Shown here piece by piece: positions 8,116 to 15,260 of a stretch of DNA of 64,000 bases. The DNA is from Glycocaulis profundi (lineage in GTDB: Bacteria > Pseudomonadota > Alphaproteobacteria > Caulobacterales > Maricaulaceae): positions 1-64,000 of the forward strand of contig VJOU01000010.1 of assembly GCA_007050995.1 (NCBI GenBank), written 5' to 3'. The translations under genes and the position numbers were made by a program. A model generated the notes under the pieces. That model was not told the origin of the DNA. It ran no database searches and worked only from the letters and a program-made list of their open reading frames with translations. Position 1 is the stretch's first letter; each line of letters begins with the position of its first letter.

Positions 8116-10259
8116 ACGGCAGGTCCTTGTGTCGAAATCGCGGAATTCACCGCGCGGGTCATGATGCTCTCTGTCAAAAGCGGCGGAAGTATCTCCGGTT
8201 CCCCGCCATCGGCCGGGTACATGAGATAGAAGGGCACGCCCGGCGCGCCGTAGCTCGCCAGCGTTTCCGCGATCACCGGATCGCGGTTGGTGAAGTCGGC
8301 CCGCAGGAGCGCGACGTCATTCTCGGCGAACGTGCGCCTGACCCGGGAGTCGGCGAGCGCGCCAAGCTTGTTGACCTGGCAGGTGACGCACCAGGCGGCA
8401 GTGAAATCCACGAAGACCGGGCGGCCTTCAGCGCGCAGCTCGGCCACGCGCTCGGGGCTCCAGGCCTCGTATTCGCCGTTCTCGGCGGCGACCGCGACGG
8501 TGTCGAGCCGCACGGTGGAGATGAACGCGCCCAGCGCCAGCACCGCGCCGACCGCGCCCACGACCTTCCAGGCCCGGCCCGGAATCCGCACCGCCCAGAT
8601 CGCGAAGCTGATCGCCAGCAGGGTGATGAGCAGCCAGGCCACGCCCATCGCCCCGGTCTGCATGCCCAGAACGAAGACCAGCCAGATGCCGGTGGCGAAC
8701 ATGGGGAAGGCGAGGACCTGCTTGAACCGCTCCATCCACGGCCCCGGCTTGGGCAGAACGTTGAGCGCCTGCGGGAAGAAGCTGACCAGCACGAAGGGCA
8801 GGGCCAGCCCGATGCCGAGGAAGGCGAAGATGACCAGAGACACGTAGGCGGGCTGGGTCAGGGCGAAGGTCAGCGCCCCGGTCATGAACGGCGCCAGGCA
8901 TGGCGCAGCCACGAACACCGCCAGCACCCCGGTCAGGAAGCTGCCCCAGCGCCCGTCGCTCTTCACGTTCCCGCCCACGCCCTGCAGCGAGGTTCCGATT
9001 TCGAACACGCCCAGGAAATTCAGGCCGATCAGGAACATCAGCGCGGCCAGCCCGGCCACCACGGCGGGCTCCTGAAGCTGGAAGCCCCAGCTTTCCATCC
9101 CGCCGAACGCCCGCAGGACCAGCACCAGCCCGCCCAGCGCCAGGAAGGTCGCGATCACGCCCGCGCCGAAGATCAGGCCCAGCTCGCGGGCATGGGCGCG
9201 GTCCGCGCCGCGCTTGTTGACCAGATTGACCGCCTTCATGGACAGCACCGGGAAGACGCACGGCATCAGGTTCAGGATCAGACCGCCGACCAGCGCCAAA
9301 AAGGCGGCCTGCAAGAAGCCCATGCCGCCCGCGGCCTGGCCCGCGCCGCCCTCGCCCGCCGACGCGCCGGGACCAGAACCGCCCGCGCCCGCCGCCGGGG
9401 CGGCCAGCTCGTTGACGGCCTCGTCCGCGTCGGGTCGCAGCTCGACCACCCGGCGGGTCCAGTCTCCGCCTTCGCTGGTCTCGAAGGCCAGCGCGCCCGC
9501 GCGCACCTCGTTCACGCCGCTGCGGGTCAGGAAGCCCGGGCGCGTGTCCAGCCGCGCTTCTCCGGCCTCGATGGTGTAGGGCTGCTCGGCGTTGTGATCG
9601 AGCACCCCGCCTTCGAAGGGGAAGAAATAGAGCCCGCGCACCGCGTCGGGAACGAGGAAGTCGCCGTTGACCGTCAGGATCAGGCGGCCCTCCTCGACCC
9701 TCAGGCCGCTGCGCGCGTCCTCGACGACCTCAGGCGCGCTGGCTCGCGCGGCCTGGATCAGGGCCTCGCCCTGGGCATCGGGCGCGCTCTCGCCCACCTC
9801 GATGGTGATCTCGAACGTGTCTTCCTCGGGGATGCAGATGTCTTCGCAGACCAGCCAGGTCGCCTCGCCGGTGATCGTGACCGTGCCGGGCTGGGCGTCG
9901 GCAGGGACGGTCACGGGCACGGGCAGGGTCACCTCGCCCGAATAGCCGTAATTGGTCAGCGGGCCGAGATTATAGGGCCGCGGGGCGGGCCAGATGATCT
10001 CGGCCTCGCTCCAGCCCTCGGGCAGGTCGAGGAAGATCCGCGTCGCCTCGCCCGAATCCCCGGGATTGCGCCAGTAGGTGTGCCAGCCCGGCTCGATGTC
10101 CTGATGCAGGCCCAGATGGAAGGTCTCGCCCGGCGCGACCGAAGCGCGGTCCGACACCAGGCTGGCGTCCACCATCATCTCGCCCTGAAGCGTCTGGGCG
10201 GAGGCGGGCAGGCTCAGGAAAAGGGCCGCGGCGGCCGCGGCTATAAAGCGAGAGATCAA
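8112..10259 (-). CDS. DsbD/ScsB-type thiol-disulfide electron transporter
   Basis: 715 residues if it starts at the TTG at 10259, which is preceded by AGGGAG and gives a clean signal peptide (ISRFIAAAAAALFLSLPASAQ). The next in-frame ATG at 10373 would put about 38 unlikely residues before that signal. Order: periplasmic N-terminal domain with cysteine pair CEDIC (about residue 140), a hydrophobic domain with Cys-Pro pairs in NLMPCVFPVL and VAAPCLAPFM, and a C-terminal thioredoxin domain with AAWCVTC. The protein carries reducing power from cytoplasmic thioredoxin to periplasmic partners. The overlapping redoxin gene is the obvious partner. Whether it is DsbD or ScsB proper is not settled. 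Confidence 0.9.
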   Translation of the reverse strand: MISRFIAAAAAALFLSLPASAQTLQGEMMVDASLVSDRASVAPGETFHLGLHQDIEPGWHTYWRNPGDSGEATRIFLDLPEGWSEAEIIWPAPRPYNLGPLTNYGYSGEVTLPVPVTVPADAQPGTVTITGEATWLVCEDICIPEEDTFEITIEVGESAPDAQGEALIQAARASAPEVVEDARSGLRVEEGRLILTVNGDFLVPDAVRGLYFFPFEGGVLDHNAEQPYTIEAGEARLDTRPGFLTRSGVNEVRAGALAFETSEGGDWTRRVVELRPDADEAVNELAAPAAGAGGSGPGASAGEGGAGQAAGGMGFLQAAFLALVGGLILNLMPCVFPVLSMKAVNLVNKRGADRAHARELGLIFGAGVIATFLALGGLVLVLRAFGGMESWGFQLQEPAVVAGLAALMFLIGLNFLGVFEIGTSLQGVGGNVKSDGRWGSFLTGVLAVFVAAPCLAPFMTGALTFALTQPAYVSLVIFAFLGIGLALPFVLVSFFPQALNVLPKPGPWMERFKQVLAFPMFATGIWLVFVLGMQTGAMGVAWLLITLLAISFAIWAVRIPGRAWKVVGAVGAVLALGAFISTVRLDTVAVAAENGEYEAWSPERVAELRAEGRPVFVDFTAAWCVTCQVNKLGALADSRVRRTFAENDVALLRADFTNRDPVIAETLASYGAPGVPFYLMYPADGGEPEILPPLLTESIMTRAVNSAISTQGPAV

Positions 10260-10380
10260 GTCCGGCTCCCTGGCGGCGGGACGGGTCCCGTCATCGAAGC
10301 GATCATATAAAGACCGGGCTGGCCCGCGCGAGTCCCCTGACGGGGTTGTGATAGGGCGATTCCCCGACCCCAAAACGAAA

Positions 10381-10407
10381 ACGGCCGGCCCTGAAGGACC
10401 GGCCGTC
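10381..10407 (-). terminator. Terminator of the sapC-family gene
   Basis: Stem ACGGCCGG.CC / GG.CCGGCCGT with a short loop, followed on the minus strand by TTTTCGTTTT. It lies 21 bp past the SapC-family stop codon. Confidence 0.8.
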
Positions 10408-10427
10408 TTTGCTTGTCCGCCCTTGCG

Positions 10428-11264
10428 TCAGGCCTGAGGCGGGGGCGGCGGGGCCGAAGCCGCCGGCTGCGCGTTGGCGGCCGGGTCGAACCCGCGGCGC
10501 CGGGCGCGCGAGACGATCAGATCCCACTGGGACTGCGACAGCATGTGCGCGTAGATGCCGCCCAGATAGGCGTTGTCACGCAGCTCGGCGAGCACTTTGG
10601 GGTCGAGAGCGCGGAGCTTCTCGCCCGACACCGCCCAGTAGCTGGCGATGACCACGGGGTCGCCGTTCTGGTTGCCCTGCTGATCGCGCGGGGTCCAGGT
10701 GGTCTGCTGCTGCTCGAACAGGTCGAGCTCTTTCAGGCGCGCGGAGAACGCATTGGTCGCGGCGGCTTCGCCTTCAAAGCGGCGGACGAAATCGATGGCG
10801 CCATTGAGAAACTCGCTGGGCTGACCGTCATCGGTGAAGAAGGGCTGGTCCGGCTTGTCGCTCATGAGATGGGAGCCGACGTCCACGCAGACGGTGAAGC
10901 GATCTTTTTCCTCGGTGTGAGTCGCGGCCACGAAGGGGTAGCGGCGCACATAGCCGGGCAGATAGCAGTCGCGTTCGAACTCGCCGGTCTCAGGATCGAC
11001 GAACAGGTTCTGACCCTCCTGAAGCCCCATCACGGCGACCGGAACGCGGCTGTCGCCGACGAAGATGATCGGATAGCGCGCGCCCGCGCTGCCGGTTTCG
11101 CCCAGCGTCACCGGGACGAAGTGCGTCCCTTTGAGGAAATCGAACGGCCGGTCCCCGTATTTCAGGCCCTTGCCCTTGTGAGCCTGGACGTTGATCGGCT
11201 CGGGTTTCTTGTAAAGCGGCAGATTTCCCTGAACCTGCGGCGCGTTCGCTGGTGCATCGACCAT
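10428..11264 (-). CDS. SapC-family protein
   Basis: 278 residues. The layout matches the SapC family: N-terminal LPLYKKPEPINVQAHKGKGL, a central YPIIFVGDSRVPVAVMGL, the segment CYLPGYVRRYPFV, and a C-terminal DAYLGGIYAHMLS-like motif (here NAYLGGIYAHMLSQ). There is no signal peptide. A Pro/Ala-rich tail follows. The biochemical function is unknown; in Caulobacterales and Sphingomonadales such genes often follow TonB-dependent receptor genes, as here. The upstream receptor gene ends 95 bp away and a long hairpin separates them, so co-transcription is uncertain. Confidence 0.85.
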   Translation of the reverse strand: MVDAPANAPQVQGNLPLYKKPEPINVQAHKGKGLKYGDRPFDFLKGTHFVPVTLGETGSAGARYPIIFVGDSRVPVAVMGLQEGQNLFVDPETGEFERDCYLPGYVRRYPFVAATHTEEKDRFTVCVDVGSHLMSDKPDQPFFTDDGQPSEFLNGAIDFVRRFEGEAAATNAFSARLKELDLFEQQQTTWTPRDQQGNQNGDPVVIASYWAVSGEKLRALDPKVLAELRDNAYLGGIYAHMLSQSQWDLIVSRARRRGFDPAANAQPAASAPPPPPQA

Positions 11265-11301
11265 GACGGCTCCCCTGTGAAAAGTTTGGGGTCGGTGTTA
11301 A

Positions 11302-11352
11302 CGGACGCCCCCGCGCGAGGCAACCAAGCCTCGCAGGGCGGGAGCGTCCGTG
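11302..11352 (-). terminator. Long hairpin between the zinc-type receptor and sapC genes
   Basis: Outer arms ACGGACGC / GCGTCCGT, an imperfect GC-rich middle, and inner stem GAGGC / GCCTC around the loop AACCAA. On the minus strand it follows the receptor stop codon by 7 bp and precedes TTAACACC. It could be a terminator or attenuator limiting read-through into the SapC-family gene. Confidence 0.55.
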
Positions 11353-11359
11353 ACGCCGT

Positions 11360-13588
11360 CTAGAAGCGGGTCGACAGACCCAGCCGGAAATTGCGGCCCG
11401 GCAGCGGGATGAATTCCTTCAGATACGAGGTGTGCACCCGCGCTTCTTCGTCGGTGATGTTCCGCACCCCGGCGAACAGGGTCAGGTCGTTGCCCTCGAT
11501 CGGCTGCCAGGTGACGTCCGCGTTCCACAGCGCGTAGCCGCCGGTGGGGTATTCGAAGTCGAACGTCCGGTTCTGCTCGGCGACCAGCCGCACGTCGGTC
11601 CGCAGCGAGAGCGGCCCGCGGTCGCCTCTGAGCTCCACCGTGCCCGACAGGGGCGGGATGCGCGGCAGGTCGTGGCCGTCGGACAGCTCCCCGCGCACGA
11701 TGTCCACGCTGGCCGCGCCCGTCAGGCCGAAGCCCGCCAGCTCGCCCAGCGGGGCGGAGACGCGCGCCTCGCCGCCGTAGAGTTTCGCGTCCTGCTGGCG
11801 GAACTCGTAGACCCGCAGGCCGTGATCGAAATCATCGGTGGGGAAGAGCTCGATGAAGCCGTCATAGTCCGCATAGAAGGCGCTCAGCTCCAGGCGCACG
11901 CCGTTCCCGGCGGTGTAACGGCTGGTGCCCTCGATGGACCAGGCGGTCTCGGTGCCCAGATCGAGATCGCCCACCTCGTAGGCGCGGGTCGCCAGGTGCG
12001 GCCCGTCGGCGAACACTTCCACGTCGGACGGCGCGCGTTCGGTGCGCGACAGGGTCGCGGCGGCGAACCAGCCCTCGGTGGGGCGCACGAAGACCGAGCC
12101 CGACCCTGAGAATGTGGTGAAGCTGCGCGAGGCGCGCTGGCCGTCCAGCTCGCGGTGATCCAGCCGCGCGCCCGCCTCGACGCCCCAGTCCTGGAAGTCC
12201 CAGCGCTCGGTGGCGAACAGGCCGACATCGGTGGTGGTCACAGGCTCGATGAAGGCTTCCGCGCCGAAGGATTCAAAGACCTGGTTCAGGAACTGCACGC
12301 CCCAGGCCCCGCGATTGCCCTGGCCGTGATCGTGGCGCAGCTCGACGCGCCCCTCGAAGCCTTCCTTGAGAAAGGTCGTGGCCTCGTCGTCCTCGATCTC
12401 GCTGTGCTCGTAATCGGCATAGGCCAGCGAGAAGCGCACCCGGTCGAAATACCCGTCCAGCCGCACCTCGCCCCGCAGATCCACCCGCGTCTGCTTCATG
12501 TCCAGATACGGCGCGTGGTCATGGGCGTGATCATGGTCATGGTCGTCGTCATGCCCGTGATCATGGTCGTGGTCATGATCGTGATCGTGGCCGTGGTCGT
12601 GATCGTGATCGTGGTCGTCCTCATGATCATGCCCCCCGTGATCATGGAAATGCCCCGGCAGGCCATAGCGCCCTTCGCTGCGCTTGATGCCCATGCCGAC
12701 GAAGCCCCAGTCCCGGATCAGCGAAGCCGCGACCGAAGCCGTCTCGAACTTGAAATCGGTGTCCGGCGCGAACCCGCGCGCATCCTCGTCATGCCCGTGA
12801 TCGTCGTCATGCCCGTGATCATGGTCATGGTCATGATCGTGGTCATGGTCGTGATCGTGATCGTGGTCGTCATGATCGTCGTGATGCTCTTCCCGCGCCC
12901 GCCGCGATTCCGCGAAGCCGGGGATGGCGTAGTCCGAGCCGACCCGGCGCTGATATTCGCCCTGAAGGACGAGGCCGTCGGCGACCACGCCGGTCACGCG
13001 ACCGAAGAACTGGCTGCCGTCATCGACCGAGCTCATGCCCGCATAGGCCTCGCCGGAGAGAGGCCGGTCGGGCATCTGTTCGGGGATGCGGCCATCGAGG
13101 ATGTTGACCACCCCGCCGATGGCGCCGCCGCCATAGCCGACGGCCGCCGGCCCGCGCAGGACCTCCACCGCCGTCGCGCCCAGCACGTCTGAGGCGATGG
13201 CGTGGTCGGGACTGGAATTGGAGGCGTCCAGGCCGTCCAGCCCGTTGATCAGCACCCGCACCCGGTCGTTGGAGAGGCCCCGCACCACCGGACGGCCCGC
13301 CGCGGGCCCGAAGAAGGTCGTGCTGACGCCGGGCAGCCGCTCGAGGGTGTCGGCGATGTTGTAGCCCAGATCGCGCTGCAGCGTTTCGCGGTCCAGAACG
13401 TCCACCGACGACACGCTCTCCTCGCGCAGCACGCCCAGAACCGAGGTCGTCACCTCGATCCGCTCGATGGCCTGCAGATTGAACTCGCCAGTCTCCGCGC
13501 CGGTGTCGGCGTGCGCGGCGGAGGCCAGAGCCATCACGCTCGCGGCGGCGGAAAGACGAAGAGAGACGCGGAGAGAAAGACGACGCAT
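11360..13588 (-). CDS. TonB-dependent receptor with His-Asp repeats (ZnuD-like zinc receptor)
   Basis: 742 residues. Signal peptide to about residue 27, plug domain about 60-165 (VLDRETLQRDL, VRGLSNDRVRVLINGLDG, VEVLRGPAAVGYGGGAIGGVVNI), then a 22-strand-type barrel ending with an aromatic C-terminal residue (GLSTRF). Two extracellular-loop candidates are almost pure His/Asp: residues about 235-267 (15 His) and 312-358 (21 His). Such loops are known in ZnuD-type zinc importers. The divergent neighbour is a Zur-type regulator and an AT-rich imperfect palindrome lies between them. I infer outer-membrane zinc capture; nickel or cobalt remain possible. Confidence 0.88.
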   Translation of the reverse strand: MRRLSLRVSLRLSAAASVMALASAAHADTGAETGEFNLQAIERIEVTTSVLGVLREESVSSVDVLDRETLQRDLGYNIADTLERLPGVSTTFFGPAAGRPVVRGLSNDRVRVLINGLDGLDASNSSPDHAIASDVLGATAVEVLRGPAAVGYGGGAIGGVVNILDGRIPEQMPDRPLSGEAYAGMSSVDDGSQFFGRVTGVVADGLVLQGEYQRRVGSDYAIPGFAESRRAREEHHDDHDDHDHDHDHDHDHDHDHDHGHDDDHGHDEDARGFAPDTDFKFETASVAASLIRDWGFVGMGIKRSEGRYGLPGHFHDHGGHDHEDDHDHDHDHGHDHDHDHDHDHGHDDDHDHDHAHDHAPYLDMKQTRVDLRGEVRLDGYFDRVRFSLAYADYEHSEIEDDEATTFLKEGFEGRVELRHDHGQGNRGAWGVQFLNQVFESFGAEAFIEPVTTTDVGLFATERWDFQDWGVEAGARLDHRELDGQRASRSFTTFSGSGSVFVRPTEGWFAAATLSRTERAPSDVEVFADGPHLATRAYEVGDLDLGTETAWSIEGTSRYTAGNGVRLELSAFYADYDGFIELFPTDDFDHGLRVYEFRQQDAKLYGGEARVSAPLGELAGFGLTGAASVDIVRGELSDGHDLPRIPPLSGTVELRGDRGPLSLRTDVRLVAEQNRTFDFEYPTGGYALWNADVTWQPIEGNDLTLFAGVRNITDEEARVHTSYLKEFIPLPGRNFRLGLSTRF
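12515..12655 (-). repeat. In-frame GAYCAY hexamer repeat, cluster 2
   Basis: Codes for residues about 312-358 of the zinc-type receptor. The tract is built from GAC/GAT-CAC/CAT codon pairs with a few Gly and Ala codons. All units keep the reading frame, so length change by slippage would alter the loop without breaking the gene. Confidence 0.85.
12788..12886 (-). repeat. In-frame GAYCAY hexamer repeat, cluster 1
   Basis: Codes for residues about 235-267 of the zinc-type receptor, mostly alternating Asp and His. Synonymous codon mixing (GAT/GAC, CAT/CAC) breaks up perfect identity between units. Confidence 0.85.
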
Positions 13589-13603
13589 GGGATGCCCTGA
13601 CCC

Positions 13604-13626
13604 GTTATGTTATACTATTGCGATAC
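13604..13626. promoter_or_regulatory. Candidate Zur box
   Basis: GTTATGTTATA-C-TATTGCGATAC, two 11-bp half sites with 6 of 11 symmetric matches around a central C. The left half closely resembles alphaproteobacterial Zur sites (GTTATGTTATA). It lies 16 bp upstream of the receptor ATG and 95 bp upstream of the Zur-type gene, so it could repress both. Confidence 0.6.
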
Positions 13627-13720
13627 TCTGTAACGACCCCCATATCCGGCTTCAACCCCGCTTGTGACGAAAAGCTGCAAAGGCTCGCCCCCGGGCGCGG
13701 ATCAGGATAGAAATCCGCTG

Positions 13721-14155
13721 ATGACCGCTCAGAACTCATCCGCCGAAGAACTCGCCCGCGCCGAAGCCGTGTGCGCCGACCGCGGCCTGGCCCTCACCCC
13801 CGTGCGCCGGAGGGTGCTGGAGCTGCTGCTGGAGGCGAACGCCCCGGTGAAGGCCTATGACCTGCTCGCCGCGCTCAAGCCGGGTGGCGGCGCCCAGCCG
13901 CCCACCGTCTATCGCGCGCTGGATTTCCTGACCGCGGCGGGCCTGGCCCACCGGGTCGAGGCGCTGAACGCCTACACCGCCTGCGTCCACGCCCACGAGA
14001 CCGGCGGCGCCGAGCTCTATATCTGCGAGAGCTGCGGCGGGGTCGCCGAGACCCATGTCCATGGCGCCTGCCACGAGGCCCCCGAGGGCTTCAAGGTCGC
14101 CCGTTCGGTGATCGAGCATTACGGCAAATGCGGCGACTGCCGGAAGGCGGGCTGA
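13721..14155 (+). CDS. zur: Fur-family zinc uptake regulator (Zur type)
   Basis: 144 residues from the ATG at 13721; an in-frame ATG at 13664 would add 19 non-conserved residues. The winged-helix region includes LTPVRRRVLELLLEA and the recognition segment PPTVYRALDFL. The metal-binding part has HAHETGGAELYICESC and a C-terminal CGDC, giving the two CxxC pairs of the structural zinc site. It is divergent from a His-rich TonB receptor, which points to Zur rather than Fur. Expected role: repress zinc uptake genes when zinc is sufficient. Confidence 0.88.
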   Translation: MTAQNSSAEELARAEAVCADRGLALTPVRRRVLELLLEANAPVKAYDLLAALKPGGGAQPPTVYRALDFLTAAGLAHRVEALNAYTACVHAHETGGAELYICESCGGVAETHVHGACHEAPEGFKVARSVIEHYGKCGDCRKAG

Positions 14156-14216
14156 GGCTTACCTCCCTCTCCGAACCGCCCTACCTTTCCGCCGTCTGAT
14201 CGGCGGGAGGACGGCC

Positions 14217-15137
14217 ATGATCGAACTGTGGCGGGGCAACGCCAACGCGTGGGAATGCGACGAGCTGGGCCATCTCAACGTGCGCGGCTACATCGCCAAG
14301 GCCATGCAGGCCGCCGGACGGCTGGCCGAGCTCATCGGCATGCGCGGCGCCTTCGCCTCCCACGCCACCGCGACCCTGATCGCCCGCGACATCCATGTGC
14401 GTTATCTCGCCGAGGTCCGCCCCGGCGCGCCACTCGCCATCGAAGGCGGGGTGGAGAGGGTGTCCGGCGCCGGGCTGGAAGCGCTGTTTCTCATGCGTCA
14501 CGCCGCGCGCGGCGATCTGGCCGCCACCATCCGCATCGCCTTCGACCACGCCGACCCCGCCTCTGCCCGGCCCTTTCCCTGGCCGGAGCGGCTGGGCGGC
14601 GCGGCCCGAGGCCTCATCATCCCCGTCCCGCCCGAGGCCGCTCCGCGCGGGGTGTCTTCCGGAATCCCGACAGCCGACATCAGCGCCGAACAGGCCGAAG
14701 CCCTCGGCCTGCCCCGGATCGGGCTGGGCCGGTTCGGGCCCGAGGACGCGGACGCCTTCGGCCGCATCCGCCCCGAGGTCCTGATCGGCAAGGTCTCCGA
14801 CAGCGCGGTCCACGCCCGCGAGGCCTTCCCCGAGCAGTGGGCCGCCCATGAAACCGGCGCGCTGACCCATGCCAGCGCGCTGCTGGAAGCCCGCATCGCC
14901 GTGCGCCGTCTGCCACGCCCCGGCGAGGGTTATGAGATCCGCACCGGACTGATCGAGGCCGGGCCGAAAGTGCGCAGGCTCGTCCACTGGGTGCTCGATC
15001 CCGCCACCGGCGCGGCCCTGTGGAGCGCGGAGGGCGTGGCCTGCATCATGGACATGAAAACCCGCCGTCTCGCCCCCGCCGAAGGCGACGCCCTCGCCGC
15101 GCTCCGCAGCGCCATTCGCCCCGGCCTGTCCCTGTAG
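14217..15137 (+). CDS. Acyl-CoA/ACP thioesterase with two hotdog domains
   Basis: 306 residues, preceded by GGGAGGA. The N-terminal hotdog domain contains WECDELGHLNVRGYIAKA (Asp, His and Asn in the pattern of 4-hydroxybenzoyl-CoA thioesterase-like enzymes). A second hotdog begins about residue 180 (GKVSDSAVHAREAFPEQWAA). Double-hotdog thioesterases hydrolyse acyl-CoA or acyl-ACP; the substrate cannot be told from sequence. It lies alone between the Zur-type gene and a Fur-like site. Confidence 0.75.
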   Translation: MIELWRGNANAWECDELGHLNVRGYIAKAMQAAGRLAELIGMRGAFASHATATLIARDIHVRYLAEVRPGAPLAIEGGVERVSGAGLEALFLMRHAARGDLAATIRIAFDHADPASARPFPWPERLGGAARGLIIPVPPEAAPRGVSSGIPTADISAEQAEALGLPRIGLGRFGPEDADAFGRIRPEVLIGKVSDSAVHAREAFPEQWAAHETGALTHASALLEARIAVRRLPRPGEGYEIRTGLIEAGPKVRRLVHWVLDPATGAALWSAEGVACIMDMKTRRLAPAEGDALAALRSAIRPGLSL

Positions 15138-15177
15138 ATCGTCCGCAACGCCCTCTCTGAGACGCCTATCGACTGCA

Positions 15178-15208
15178 ATTGAGAAAAAGTCGCAGTTGCA
15201 TTCTCAAT
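15178..15208. promoter_or_regulatory. Candidate Fur/iron-responsive operator
   Basis: Exact inverted 8-mers ATTGAGAA and TTCTCAAT separated by 15 bp, embedded in TGCAATTGAGAA and GTTGCATTCTCAAT, which resemble alphaproteobacterial iron-box half sites. It lies 53 bp upstream of the siderophore-type receptor start. Confidence 0.55.
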
Positions 15209-15260
15209 CCCGGCCCGTTAGCAAGCTGCGAACAATTCGCAAGTGCAAGAGGGACAGGAC

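Noticed and set aside
12515-12886. CRISPR-like or minisatellite array
   Set aside because: The repeats have no spacers and encode an in-frame His-Asp tract within an intact receptor.
12155-13192. Plus-strand open frame with long Val/Ile/Met stretches that looks like a membrane protein
   Set aside because: The hydrophobic stretches are the antisense reading of the GAYCAY His-Asp repeats in the zinc-type receptor.
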